64,000 nucleotides of DNA from Bin87 sp034423115 (GCA_034423115.1 DAOUJD010000043.1:1-64000); one strand, 5' to 3'; shown: positions 15,409 to 24,157, numbered from the stretch's first letter. Notes: generated from the letters alone by a model not told the origin. A program made the numbers and translations.

Positions 15409-17244
15409 CTAGACGGCGCACTCACCTTCGCCGCGCTCCAAGACGTACTGATTGGTGCGCTCCCAATCGAAGTACATCTCGCCGCCGCCCTCGGCTTCGT
15501 GTCCAACTTCTTGGGCGCGAGCGGCCACTGAGGTGACCTCTTCCAGGCCGACACGATCGAGGAAATCGTTGAAGCGCTCGGATTCGTTATCCCGGTTGTC
15601 CTTGTAGTGGGTCACTATTTCTTTGAGGACGGAGGGGACGAGCTTGGCCGGAACCTTTACCTTGGGGACACGGGTACCGATACGGGAGTCTTCGACCTCA
15701 TTGTCACCGTAGTTGCCGCCCAAGAAGAGTTCGTAGGACGGGATCTGCTGACCCTCCACGCCCTTGACCGCGGCGCCGTGAAAACCGATGTTGGCGATGT
15801 GGTGCAGGCCGCAACCGTTGGGGCATCCGCTCATCTTGATGCGGATGTCGCCAACGCCGGCGTCATCGGCGAGGCCGTTCCAATTGGACATTTCATCCCG
15901 CAGTGCTTTGGCCAAGCCCATTGACGAAGTGATGCCCAGCTTGCAACTGTCGGTGCCGGGGCAGGAGACCACGTTGGTGATGTGGTTGTGTCCCGCCTCG
16001 CCGAGTTCCAACGCCTTCAGCGCGTCCCAAACTTCATGCAGGTATCCGGTGGGGACCCAGCGGAGCACGATGTTCTGTTCCTGGGTGGTGCGGGCCTTGC
16101 CGCCGGTGTATTGGCGAACGATGTCGGCCAACCCGCGGAACTGGGCCGGGTCGAGGTCGCCGCGAACGGTCTTGACATAAACAACGTGGTAGTCGTCCTG
16201 GCGCTGGGCTTCGACATTGCTGTTCAGCCACGCCTGGTAGGCCGGATCATTGTCGTCTCCGTTGGCGGAGGCGGGCTGCGCCGGGGGATGCTCGGTCTGG
16301 ATGTCCTCGGCGACCATGAGCGAACGGTAGTCAATGGGGCCGATGTTGGCGAGTTCGGCGTCGACCATGGTGCGGAATTCATCCAGGCCGATCTTGTCGA
16401 TCAGGACCTTCAACCGGGCCATCATGCGGTTCTTGCGCAGGATGTCAGCGTTGTTGAACACCGTCCAGACGGCCAGGGCCACGCGCAGATAGTCGTCCTC
16501 GGACACCCACTCATAGAGGGGCTTGGCGAGCCGTGGCATGATGGACGTTCCGCCGCCGCAATAGACCTTGAATCCCTTGCGCTGCTCACCATCGACCTCG
16601 TTATACTGGGAAACGAAAGTGAGGTCCTGGATCGCGGCGGCCACCTCGTCACGCTGGTCGTTGCCGGTGAACGCTGACTTGAACTTGCGCGGGAAGTTCT
16701 GGGTGATGGGGTGCCGGACACCGAATCGGACGTATGCCGTCAGGTACGGCGTGGGGTCGAACACCTCCTCAGGGCTGACGCCGGCGGTAGCGGGGCCGAC
16801 GACGTTGCGCACGGTGTTGCCACAGGCTTCGCGAGTTGACAAGCCCACACTGCCCAGCAGCCGCAGCACTTCGGAAGTCTGTTCAAGCGGTATGTGGTGC
16901 AGCTGGATGTTTTCGCGGGTGGTGATGTGGCCCTTCTGCAGGGGGGCGTATTTTTCGGTAATGTCGCCAAAAGTGTCCAGCATTTCGGCAGAGATGATGC
17001 CGCCGGGGAGTTTGACCCGGATCATCTGCACATCGGCTTGCCGCTGGCCGTACACGCCTTGGCGGAGCCGGAAGGGTGTGAATACAGTATTGTCCAGTTC
17101 CCCGGTGCGGAAGCGATCGACCTCGGCGTCGAAGCGCTGGATTTCATCCTCCATGAAGGGGATGATGGTTTGAGCGTTTTCCGCAAGCTCCAGGCTAGAC
17201 GAGTGGATTTCTTCCAGGCTGGGAGATTGTGCTTGGGTGGTCAA
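15409..17244 (-). CDS. Ferredoxin-type nitrite/sulfite reductase (siroheme, 4Fe-4S)
   Basis: A 611-residue assimilatory nitrite or sulfite reductase with two ferredoxin-like half-domains and paired NIR_SIR domains. The four cysteines that hold the 4Fe-4S cluster and siroheme are present in CPGTDSCKLG and SGCPNGCGLH. Sirohaem-binding segments TTRENIQLHHIPL (first half) and RTTQEQNIVLRWVP (second half) are also seen. The TTG start is fixed by a perfect AGGAGG (17250-17255 on the complementary strand). Sequence alone does not separate sulfite from nitrite as substrate. The leader carries a promoter and an intrinsic terminator, so expression is probably attenuated. Confidence 0.88.
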   Translation of the reverse strand: MTTQAQSPSLEEIHSSSLELAENAQTIIPFMEDEIQRFDAEVDRFRTGELDNTVFTPFRLRQGVYGQRQADVQMIRVKLPGGIISAEMLDTFGDITEKYAPLQKGHITTRENIQLHHIPLEQTSEVLRLLGSVGLSTREACGNTVRNVVGPATAGVSPEEVFDPTPYLTAYVRFGVRHPITQNFPRKFKSAFTGNDQRDEVAAAIQDLTFVSQYNEVDGEQRKGFKVYCGGGTSIMPRLAKPLYEWVSEDDYLRVALAVWTVFNNADILRKNRMMARLKVLIDKIGLDEFRTMVDAELANIGPIDYRSLMVAEDIQTEHPPAQPASANGDDNDPAYQAWLNSNVEAQRQDDYHVVYVKTVRGDLDPAQFRGLADIVRQYTGGKARTTQEQNIVLRWVPTGYLHEVWDALKALELGEAGHNHITNVVSCPGTDSCKLGITSSMGLAKALRDEMSNWNGLADDAGVGDIRIKMSGCPNGCGLHHIANIGFHGAAVKGVEGQQIPSYELFLGGNYGDNEVEDSRIGTRVPKVKVPAKLVPSVLKEIVTHYKDNRDNESERFNDFLDRVGLEEVTSVAARAQEVGHEAEGGGEMYFDWERTNQYVLERGEGECAV

Positions 17245-17260
17245 GGTGTCCTCCTAAGTT

Positions 17261-17407
17261 GCGGCACAAAAAAACCCACCGTGCCCAAAGGCAAAAACGG
17301 TGGGAGCGGGCGGCACCTGTACGGGTCAGATCAGGTTAGTCCTGCCCCCAATGTGCGCGGACAAGAACAAGTGCAGACGCAGGCGCTTTTGCAAGTACTT
17401 TGCATTT
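17261..17407 (-). promoter_or_regulatory. Structured 5' leader with attenuator (candidate riboswitch) of the nitrite/sulfite reductase
   Basis: Between the predicted transcription start (about 17407) and the ribosome site lies a foldable leader. On the minus strand, GGGGGC (17344-17349) can pair with GCCGCCC (17308-17314), enclosing a second stem ACCUG/CAGGU (17332-17336 with 17315-17319) whose loop holds AUCUGACCCGUA. The same GGGGGC can instead pair with GCUCCC (17302-17307), which overlaps the first bases of the terminator stem. Mutually exclusive pairings before a terminator are the usual layout of a riboswitch or attenuator. The ligand or regulator is unknown. AACCTGATCTG resembles part of the TPP riboswitch, but other TPP core elements are missing. 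Confidence 0.55.
17268..17304 (-). terminator. Intrinsic terminator inside the reductase leader
   Basis: On the minus strand an 8-bp perfect stem CCCACCGT/ACGGTGGG (17304-17297 with 17282-17275) is followed by seven T. It lies before the AGGAGG and TTG start of the downstream gene, so it acts on the leader, not after a gene. Confidence 0.85.
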
Positions 17408-17413
17408 GCGAAA

Positions 17414-17442
17414 ACTATACTGCCGAGGTCGGGAATTGTCAA
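17414..17442 (-). promoter_or_regulatory. Strong sigma70-type promoter of the nitrite/sulfite reductase
   Basis: On the minus strand a perfect TTGACA (17442-17437) and TATAGT (17419-17414) are spaced by exactly 17 bases. This is the best consensus promoter seen in the window and puts the transcription start near 17407, giving a leader of about 160 bases. Confidence 0.75.
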
Positions 17443-17468
17443 CGAGGTTCGGAACCGGATTTTTGCAA

Positions 17469-18143
17469 CTACCGGAGGGACCGATTCTCGGGGCGGGAGC
17501 CCACGGTGTGACCCGACACCAACCACAGGACGCGCTCGCCGATGTTGGTGGCGCGGTCGGCGATGCGTTCCAGATTGTGGGCTACCCAGAGCAAATAAGT
17601 GGCGCGTTCGATGGTGCGAGGGTCGGAGAGCATGTAGGTGAGCAGTTCGCGGTAGATCTGGTTGTAGAGATCGTCGATGGCGTCATCGTCGGCGCACACC
17701 TTGCGAGCGAGCCATTCGTCCTGGTCGACGTACGACTGCAAACTCTCCTCCAGCATTTTCAGCGCGAGGTCGGCCATGCGGGGGATATCGATCAGGGGCT
17801 TAAGCAGGGGTTGATCGCCGATGCGGATGCAAATCTTTGCAATTCCCTCAGCGTAGTCTCCCATACGTTCCAATTCCACGGCGATGTGGACGGCGGACAT
17901 GACAAAGCGCAAATCTCGGGCCGCGGGCTGTTGGGTCGCTAAGAGGAACACGCAATCATTCTCCAACGCGTCGTGGAGCCGGTCGATTTCGTCGTCGGCG
18001 TCGATAACCTGCCGGGCCAATTCCAGGTTTTGATGCTCCAAGGCGTCCAGAGCGCTTCGGGTGGCAGAATCGACGTGCCGGCCCATTTCAGCGAGACGCG
18101 TTTGCAAATCGGTAAGAGAGCGGTTGTAGTCGGAACGTAGCAT
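17469..18143 (-). CDS. phoU: Phosphate signalling/uptake regulator PhoU
   Basis: The 224-residue protein consists of two PhoU three-helix repeats. It shows the usual metal-binding and helix signatures: DDEIDRLHDALENDCV and AVELERMGDYAEGIAKI in repeat one, DDAIDDLYNQIYRELLTYM and AHNLERIADRATNIGERV in repeat two. PhoU couples the Pst transporter to the PhoR/PhoB regulators and limits phosphate uptake. It is the last gene of the pstC-pstA-pstB-phoU run and starts about 54 bases after pstB. No phoR/phoB is in the window. Confidence 0.93.
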   Translation of the reverse strand: MLRSDYNRSLTDLQTRLAEMGRHVDSATRSALDALEHQNLELARQVIDADDEIDRLHDALENDCVFLLATQQPAARDLRFVMSAVHIAVELERMGDYAEGIAKICIRIGDQPLLKPLIDIPRMADLALKMLEESLQSYVDQDEWLARKVCADDDAIDDLYNQIYRELLTYMLSDPRTIERATYLLWVAHNLERIADRATNIGERVLWLVSGHTVGSRPENRSLR

Positions 18144-18197
18144 TGCGATCTCTCCCGGGGCGGACGAAGAAAGGCTGTCCAGCCAGCCGAATGAAGG

Positions 18198-18983
18198 TTA
18201 GCCGAATCGGCCAGTGATGTAGGCTTCGGTGCGCTCGTCGGTCGGATTGGTGAACAGGGTGCGGGTATCACCGAATTCTATAAGATGAGCTACCCGGTTT
18301 TCATCGGGCATGAGGAATGCGGTCTTATCGGACACCCGGCCGGCCTGTTGCATGTTGTGGGTTACGATGACGATGCTGTAGCGTTGTTTGAGCTCCTGCA
18401 TAAGCTCTTCGATAGCCAGCGTTGCAATGGGGTCGAGAGACGAGCAAGGCTCGTCCATGAGGATTACGCTGGGCTCAACCGCGAGTGCGCGGGCGATACA
18501 GAGACGCTGCTGCTGACCGCCCGAGAGGGTCAAAGCAGAATCCTTCAAACGGTCTTTGACCTCGTCCCACAGTGCCGCGCCCTGGAGAGATCGTTCCACG
18601 ATGTCATCGAGGCGTCCAGCGTAACCGTTGATGCGGGGGCCAAAGGCGACGTTTTCGTAGATGGTCTTCGGGAATGGATTGGGACGCTGGAACACCATGC
18701 CGATTCGGTATCGGATCTGCGTAGGGTCAGATTCGGGCGCGTAGAGATTGAAATCGCCGAACCACATCTCGCCTTCCATGCGGAAGATGTCGATGAGGTC
18801 GTTCATGCGGTTGATGCAGCGTAGGAGGGTGCTCTTGCCGGCGCCGCTGGGGCCGATGATGGCCGTGATTTCGTTTTCGGGCATGTCCAGGGTCACGCCT
18901 TCGATTACCTTGTTGGAGCCGTAATAGACGCCAACATCGATGGCGCGGATGGCGGAGCGGGTTGCGATTGCGGTTGCGGCCAT
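18198..18983 (-). CDS. pstB: Phosphate ABC transporter ATP-binding protein
   Basis: PstB powers phosphate import. The 261-residue ATPase has Walker A GPSGAGKST, the PstB-specific LRCINRMNDLI, Q-loop GMVFQRPNPFPKTI (the PNPFP insertion is diagnostic for PstB), signature LSGGQQQRL, Walker B VILMDEPCSSLDP and the His switch VTHNMQQAGRVSD. The ATG lies six bases after the pstA stop, on the same strand, so translation is probably coupled. Confidence 0.96.
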   Translation of the reverse strand: MAATAIATRSAIRAIDVGVYYGSNKVIEGVTLDMPENEITAIIGPSGAGKSTLLRCINRMNDLIDIFRMEGEMWFGDFNLYAPESDPTQIRYRIGMVFQRPNPFPKTIYENVAFGPRINGYAGRLDDIVERSLQGAALWDEVKDRLKDSALTLSGGQQQRLCIARALAVEPSVILMDEPCSSLDPIATLAIEELMQELKQRYSIVIVTHNMQQAGRVSDKTAFLMPDENRVAHLIEFGDTRTLFTNPTDERTEAYITGRFG

Positions 18984-18989
18984 TTTGGA

Positions 18990-19892
18990 CTACCCCCGTT
19001 GGTTCTTTTGCAGACGGTTGCGCAGGAAGATGGCGAAGGCGTTCATGCCCAGGAGCATGATGAGGAGCACGATGATGCCGGCGGCGGCCAGTTGGTGGAA
19101 CTCCTCCTGGGGCTTGGAGATCCAGACGTAGATCTGGATGGGTAGGACGGTAAAGCGGTCGAGCGGGTGGGCCGGAGCGAAGGACACGAAGGACAACGCA
19201 CCCATGATGACCAGCGGCGCGGCCTCTCCCATGGCGCGGCTAACGGCCAGGATAATGCCGGTGAGGATGCCGGGCATGGCCTGGGGCAGGACCAGACGCC
19301 AGATCACCTGCCACTTGGTGCCGCCAAGAGCGTAACCGCCCTCGCGGATTGAGGATGGCACGGCGCGGATTGCCTCCTGGGACGAGACAATCACCACCGG
19401 CATGATAAGAAGGGCCAGCGTGAGGCCGGCGGCTAGAGTGCTCTTGCCAAGGGCGAACAGGGCGACGAAGATGCTGAGGCCCAGGATCCCGTAAACGATG
19501 GAAGGCACGGCGGCGAGATTCTGGATGTTGATCTGGATCAACTCGGCGATGCGGTTGCCGCTGGAATATTCCTCAAGATACAGCGCCGCCGAAACTCCGA
19601 CAGTGAACGAGACGAACACACAGATTGCCATTACCCAGAGAGTGCCGACGATGGCGGGGAACAAACCCGATTTGAACGCCTTGCTGGACGGGCCCTCGGT
19701 GAACAGGGCGCCGATGGAGGTCCCGTCCAAATTGAACCATGCCAAGGCTTCGGATACCACGCTGTAGAGCAGCGCCACCAGCATGACGAGAGCGATGACA
19801 ACGGCGGCGACGCAAACGCCGTAGAAGATAGCGGCCCTACGCCTGCGGGCGGCAAGGCGACGTTGATAATTCTGCTGCGATCCGGCTGCCAT
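18990..19892 (-). CDS. pstA: Phosphate ABC transporter permease PstA
   Basis: A 300-residue inner-membrane permease with about six transmembrane segments. The first spans about residues 25-50. The cytoplasmic EAA loop is EAIRAVPSSIREGGYALGGTKWQ, followed by MPGILTGIILAVSRAMGEAAPLV, which is the conserved PstA region that contacts PstB. Its start codon overlaps the pstC stop by one base, showing tight coupling. Together with PstC it forms the phosphate channel. Confidence 0.94.
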   Translation of the reverse strand: MAAGSQQNYQRRLAARRRRAAIFYGVCVAAVVIALVMLVALLYSVVSEALAWFNLDGTSIGALFTEGPSSKAFKSGLFPAIVGTLWVMAICVFVSFTVGVSAALYLEEYSSGNRIAELIQINIQNLAAVPSIVYGILGLSIFVALFALGKSTLAAGLTLALLIMPVVIVSSQEAIRAVPSSIREGGYALGGTKWQVIWRLVLPQAMPGILTGIILAVSRAMGEAAPLVIMGALSFVSFAPAHPLDRFTVLPIQIYVWISKPQEEFHQLAAAGIIVLLIMLLGMNAFAIFLRNRLQKNQRG

Positions 19893-21226
19893 TATTCGTA
19901 CATCTCACGGAACCGGGCGACGACGAACTGGCTGAGGAGGTTCATAAGCAGGGTGATGACGAACAGTGTGATGCCGACGGCGAACAAAGCCTGGAACTGG
20001 GCGGTTCCGGGGATGGCGTTGTCGCTGAAGTTGGTGGTGGCCATGAAACCGGTCATGGTGTTGACCGGGTCGAGAGGGTTGAAGGTGAGCTTTTCGTTTT
20101 GACCGGCGGCGATGAAGACAATCATGGTTTCGCCGACGGCCCGGGACATTCCGAGGATGAATGCGGCGACTATCCCGGACAGGGCGGCGGGAACGACCAC
20201 CTTGGTGGCGACCTCAACCTTGGTTGCGCCCAAGGCGTAGGCTCCCTCGCGCAGCGAGATGGGCACGGCGCGCATAGCGTCCTCGCTGAGGCTGGAAACC
20301 ATGGGGACGATCATGACACCCATGACGATGGCGGCGGACAGGGCGTTGAAGATGCCCACATCATCGCTGATGCCGCGCAGGAGTGGAGTGATGAAGAACA
20401 GAGCGAAGAACCCGTACACCACGGTGGGAACGCCGGCGAGGACTTCCAAGATGGGCTTGGTGATCGCCCTCAGCCTCGGATGGGCGTACTCGCTGAGGAA
20501 GATGGCGCTCAGCAGGCCCAGGGGTACAGCGACCAGCATGGCGAGGACGGCGATCATCAACGTTCCGACCAGCAGGGGCCAGATTCCGTAGGAGCGGGGC
20601 ACCAACAGGGTGCGCCACTTGGTGTCGGTGAAATAACGGTGCCAACGTACCTTTTCGGGGACCTGGAAGGACTCGGTTTCCAGGGCGACACCAGATGCCG
20701 CGCCCGCTATCGCCGCCACCGAGACCTTGTAGGAACGACCGAGTCCGGCGTTGGATATGACGCACGACGTGCGATCGGCAGAAAGGTTGGCGCAATCGCT
20801 GGCGTCCAATCCCAAATTGGGCACGATGGACAGGTGGTAGGAAGTGGGGGCGATGCCGAACGCGGGTTTTTCCCAGTTTACGAATATCTGAGCATCGGAG
20901 GTGGAACGGACTGAAAGGGTGGGGATGGTTCCGGGTGCGAGAGCGCTGGGAGCCGATGCGGAGCCGTTCGTGACAGTTTCGCTGGTAACGTGCAATTCGC
21001 TGCGTTTTTCTTGATAGAAATTCGAGGTGAAGAACTGGACACCCTCGAAGAGGAGCACGGAGACGATGCCCACAGTGGTGAGGACTGATACGGTGGCCAA
21101 AAGAAAAAGCACCCACTTGACTATACGTTCAAGCAGGTACTTGTTGCCGCTAGCGGTCAATGGCGCGCCGGCAGCAGGGATTTGGTCCACCCCCGGCTTG
21201 CCGCCCATGAACTTATCGAAAAGCAA
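19892..21226 (-). CDS. pstC: Phosphate ABC transporter permease PstC with a fibronectin-III-like insert
   Basis: The 444-residue protein is over 100 residues longer than ordinary PstC. Transmembrane helix 1 spans about residues 36-60, then comes an insert of roughly residues 75-190, then the normal YFTDTKWRTLL...YGIWPLLVGTL start of the permease core and the EAA loop EDAMRAVPISLREGAYALGATK. The insert has fibronectin-III features (a Trp in VNWEKP, Tyr in TSYHLSIV, and SYKVSVAAIAG) and should sit outside the membrane, where PstS docks. The TTG at 21226 has AAGGTG upstream; an ATG six codons on is possible. No pstS is adjacent. Confidence 0.9.
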   Translation of the reverse strand: MLFDKFMGGKPGVDQIPAAGAPLTASGNKYLLERIVKWVLFLLATVSVLTTVGIVSVLLFEGVQFFTSNFYQEKRSELHVTSETVTNGSASAPSALAPGTIPTLSVRSTSDAQIFVNWEKPAFGIAPTSYHLSIVPNLGLDASDCANLSADRTSCVISNAGLGRSYKVSVAAIAGAASGVALETESFQVPEKVRWHRYFTDTKWRTLLVPRSYGIWPLLVGTLMIAVLAMLVAVPLGLLSAIFLSEYAHPRLRAITKPILEVLAGVPTVVYGFFALFFITPLLRGISDDVGIFNALSAAIVMGVMIVPMVSSLSEDAMRAVPISLREGAYALGATKVEVATKVVVPAALSGIVAAFILGMSRAVGETMIVFIAAGQNEKLTFNPLDPVNTMTGFMATTNFSDNAIPGTAQFQALFAVGITLFVITLLMNLLSQFVVARFREMYE

Positions 21227-21308
21227 CGTTATTCACCTTGCGGTGTGGCGCTCAAGCCTTGCTAACTCGACCACAATTGGGGCCACTGCGTATGCCATCT
21301 AACGTGAC

Positions 21309-21314
21309 TATAAT
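21309..21314 (+). promoter_or_regulatory. -10 element (TATAAT) before the LLM oxidoreductase gene
   Basis: A perfect TATAAT lies in the divergent spacer between pstC and the LLM gene, about 110 bases before the preferred TTG start and about 48 bases before an upstream ATG. No convincing -35 is visible at the right distance. Confidence 0.35.
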
Positions 21315-21421
21315 AGATTGGGCCACCGAAGCCGGCAACCCAAAATCTCCCGATAAATTAAATGTCAGCGGCCGATAGTGGCAAATGCACACTGATTTTC
21401 GGGACGGCGCGAGGAAACGAT

Positions 21422-22462
21422 TTGAGCGAGAAACTGCAACTGAGCGTGGTTGACCAGTCGCCGATGCGTGAAGGCAGCAACGCGGGCACGGCGCTGCGAG
21501 AGACGATCGAACTGGCGAAAGCGACCGAGAAACTGGGTTACCAGAGGTATTGGGTGGCCGAGCACCATAACCTACCGAACTTTGCAGGCACGGCGCCGGA
21601 GGTGATGGTGGGGCAGATCGCGGCGCAGACCAAGCGCATACGGGTGGGTTCCGGGGGCGTGATGCTGCCGCATTACAGCGCGTTGAAGGTTGCGGAGACG
21701 TTCCGGATCCTGGACTCGCTGTACCCGGACCGCATTGACCTGGGGATAGGACGGGCCCCGGGGAGCGACCAGATCACGGCGGCGGCGCTGGCGTATCCGA
21801 GCATGCCCAAGGACATCCGGCACTTTCCGCAACAGGTGCGGGACGTGATCAACTATCTGGGGGATACGCAACCGGACGACCATCCCTTCAACGAGGTGGT
21901 GGCGTCGCCGGACGAACAGCCGGAGACGGCGCCGCAGGTGTGGCTGCTGGGATCGCGGTACGAATCGGCGTTCATGGCGGCGAAGATGGGGCTGCCTTTC
22001 GCGTACGCCCACTTTTTCGGCATGGGGGCGACGGACGGGCCGCAGATCGTGGAATCCTACCGCCAGAACTTTGAGGCGTCGGAATATCTGGACGCACCGT
22101 TGGTGAACGTGGGCGTGCAGGTATTGTGCGCGGACACCGAGGAGGAAGCGCGGCGGATCGCCTCAAGCCGGAACCTTGGCAGGTTGCGTTCGGTAACCGG
22201 TCGGGCCAAGGGTATCCCATCGCCGGAACTGGCGGCGAATTACAAGTACCTCGCCAACGAATGGCAGTTCATCCAGCAATACATGAGGAACTGCGTGGAC
22301 GGGGATCCGGAGCAGGTGAAGACCGGGCTGGAAAAGGTGGCGGAGGACTACCAAACGCGGGACCTGAGCGTGGTAACCATCTGCTACCACTTTGAGGATC
22401 GAGTGCGTTCTTACGAGCTGGTGGCGGAGGTTTGCGGGCTGGAGCCGATTGAAGTTGTGTAG
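21422..22462 (+). CDS. LLM-class flavin-dependent oxidoreductase
   Basis: A 346-residue luciferase-like monooxygenase with the (beta/alpha)8 fold. It belongs to the subgroup that begins LSVVDQSPMREG and has WVAEHHNLPNFAGTAPEVM, IRVGSGGVMLPHYSALKVAETF and YPDRIDLGIGRAPGSD, typical of the MsnO8-like family. It uses FMN or F420. TTG at 21422 is preferred: GAGGA lies about seven bases upstream and the family usually begins right at this strand. An ATG at 21362 would add 20 residues. Its substrate is unknown. Confidence 0.85.
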   Translation: MSEKLQLSVVDQSPMREGSNAGTALRETIELAKATEKLGYQRYWVAEHHNLPNFAGTAPEVMVGQIAAQTKRIRVGSGGVMLPHYSALKVAETFRILDSLYPDRIDLGIGRAPGSDQITAAALAYPSMPKDIRHFPQQVRDVINYLGDTQPDDHPFNEVVASPDEQPETAPQVWLLGSRYESAFMAAKMGLPFAYAHFFGMGATDGPQIVESYRQNFEASEYLDAPLVNVGVQVLCADTEEEARRIASSRNLGRLRSVTGRAKGIPSPELAANYKYLANEWQFIQQYMRNCVDGDPEQVKTGLEKVAEDYQTRDLSVVTICYHFEDRVRSYELVAEVCGLEPIEVV

Positions 22463-22652
22463 GGAGGCGTTCGTGGTTCGAAAGGCTCCCGCCGTAGGCG
22501 GACGTTCCGCGCCATGAGCGGGGATGGGGCGTGTTTTGGCGGTTGGGGTGTGACTGTTATAAAGGTGTCGCTCGTGGACGAATCGGGGCGGGTTTCAAAC
22601 CCGCCCCTACACGTACCGGTAATGGGTCAGCAATGTGGCAGTGTTTGGTCCG
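22463..22652. repeat. Intergenic repeat region with palindromic GGGCGGGTTT element
   Basis: 22584-22606 is a near-perfect palindrome (GGGGCGGGTTT-C-AAACCCGCCCC) followed by TACACG. A shorter relative (GGCGGGTTATGAGCCCGCCCCTACGCG) lies at 38221-38246. The stretch 22469-22520 (CGTTCGTGGTTCGAAAGGCTC ... GCGCCATGAGCGG) also resembles part of a decayed element near 28635-28700. No gene is seen here. The palindrome may also terminate the LLM transcript. Confidence 0.5.
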
Positions 22653-23378
22653 TTACGCGCCAAGTTTGGCGGCGAGGTCGACGAAGTTTTCGGCGACGAC
22701 GTTGAATGAGGGGTCCGGGGTCGGATCGGGAGTGCGATCGGGGCCGTGCTCGCGGGGTCGGGGGACGAAGGCGGTGCGAAGGCCGACCTTGGCGGAGGCC
22801 AGCAGGTCGCCCTGGTGTGCGGCCACCATCATCACCTGTTCGGCCTTGAGTCCGAGGAGCTTGACGGCGGTGCCGTAGCTTTCCGGGTCAGGCTTGTAGT
22901 GGTGGGCGACCTCGGCACCGAGGATGCAGTCCCAGGGCATTCCGCCGTTCTTGGCCATGTTGGTCATCAGGGCGATGTTGCCGTTGGACATGGGCGCGAT
23001 GACGAACTTGTTCTTGAGCCGATAGAGTCCGGGGACGCTGTCGGCCCAGGGGCGGAGATTGTGCCAGAAGTAGGTGACCTCCATCTTTTCGTCGTCGCTG
23101 AAACCGCTGATTTCGAACTCGTCGAGGACTTCATCTAGGGACATGCGGTGGAGCGCGTCAAGGTTAGTCCACGGCAGATCGCCGTTGCGAACCTTGTCCA
23201 TGTAGGGACGATATTTACCGCGCCAAGCGTCGGCGAAAGCGCCCCAATCGCGCTCGATGCCCTTGATGCGGCCCATGTTGGCACACTGTTCGGTGATGCT
23301 GGAACGCCAGTCGACGACGGTGCCGAACACGTCGAAGATGCAGGCCCGAACGTCGAGGCCCAATGCTGAATCGGCCAT
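22653..23378 (-). CDS. Haloacid dehalogenase type II (HAD superfamily)
   Basis: A 241-residue HAD-superfamily hydrolase of the L-2-haloacid dehalogenase subgroup. Motif I is FDVFGTVVDWR (Asp16 nucleophile), followed by the alpha-helical cap, motif II in VIAPMSNGNIAL, the conserved lysine in HHYKPDPESY, and motif IV in VAAHQGDLLASAKVG. ATG at 23378 is supported by AAGGAG nine bases upstream; the longer frame is not needed. Activity on halogenated acids is the family's name-giving activity, but many members act on other substrates. Confidence 0.82.
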   Translation of the reverse strand: MADSALGLDVRACIFDVFGTVVDWRSSITEQCANMGRIKGIERDWGAFADAWRGKYRPYMDKVRNGDLPWTNLDALHRMSLDEVLDEFEISGFSDDEKMEVTYFWHNLRPWADSVPGLYRLKNKFVIAPMSNGNIALMTNMAKNGGMPWDCILGAEVAHHYKPDPESYGTAVKLLGLKAEQVMMVAAHQGDLLASAKVGLRTAFVPRPREHGPDRTPDPTPDPSFNVVAENFVDLAAKLGA

Positions 23379-24157
23379 GCTGGGATACTCCTTGTTACTT
23401 GGGATTAGCGAAATCGCGCCGGGTATCGTAGCACACGCGCCGTTTGGTACAGCCGCTGCCAAAGATTTTTTCAGTTCGGGGAGCCCCTCTTGGTGGGTTC
23501 ACTCCCCCTGGGTTTTCGGTGTTTGTTTACCTCCGTTGGGGGTTGGTGGTTGGTTTGATCAATTCGGTGTCAGGTTGTGGTTCGGGTTGCGTGTCGGAGC
23601 ACGGCCAACACTGTTTTTGCTTGCGCAGAAAGATATCGTCCTAGGCTTCCGTGTCCTCGCGGGTAGCCGGCCAATGATACCGGGACAGCGCGAGCACGGG
23701 GCGGTGGTAACACCCGCTGGGTTCCGGGAGCTTGATCGCGGAAAAAGACGATTCTAGGCTCCTTGGGAACCGTATTCTGCTTTTGGGTAACCGACAGGCC
23801 GTTGAGCGACCCGAACCTTTTTGACACCTCGCCATGTTGGTAGTTTGGTGGCTGCCGCTGCATGCGATGCGGCTGATCCCGCCCGGTTCTCGAGTGCCGA
23901 GCGGGGAACCTGACATGGTTAGGATAGAACACGGGTGCGGTTAGTGGCAACGGGCGGGTGTCAGTGGTGGGGGAATTTTTCACGTCGATTTCTAGGATTG
24001 GGTTGAAGGCGTTTTGGGACGTGTTGCCCCGTCACCCCAATCCTCTCTCGCCAAGGGAGAGGGGGCAAGACCGCCTGATTCTGCAAAAGCGGTCGGCAGT
24101 AGATCTCCGTGCGTGTGGAGGGTGAGAGCCGGCGTACCGGCCGCCGGCCGCGGTTAG
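23379..24157. other. Long non-coding stretch with a stem-loop repeat
   Basis: About 780 bases with no gene I can support. The left part (23444-23600) is rich in T and G. Two overlapping minus-strand frames (within 23570-23983) have Pro/Arg/Ser-rich translations that resemble no family and lack good starts. 24034-24066 is a stem-loop repeat (CACCCCAATCCTCTCTC...GGGAGAGGGGG) that recurs at 30541-30573. No tRNA, tmRNA, RNase P or SRP RNA signature was recognised. Confidence 0.5.

Noticed and set aside
17261..17407. TPP riboswitch
   Set aside because: Only AACCTGATCTG matches. The CTGAGA element, the TAAT bulge and the expected helix order are missing, so it is left as an unclassified leader.
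23570..23983. Two overlapping minus-strand frames in the large gap as genes
   Set aside because: Pro/Arg/Ser-rich, no ribosome site, no family resemblance, and the frames are interleaved with stops.
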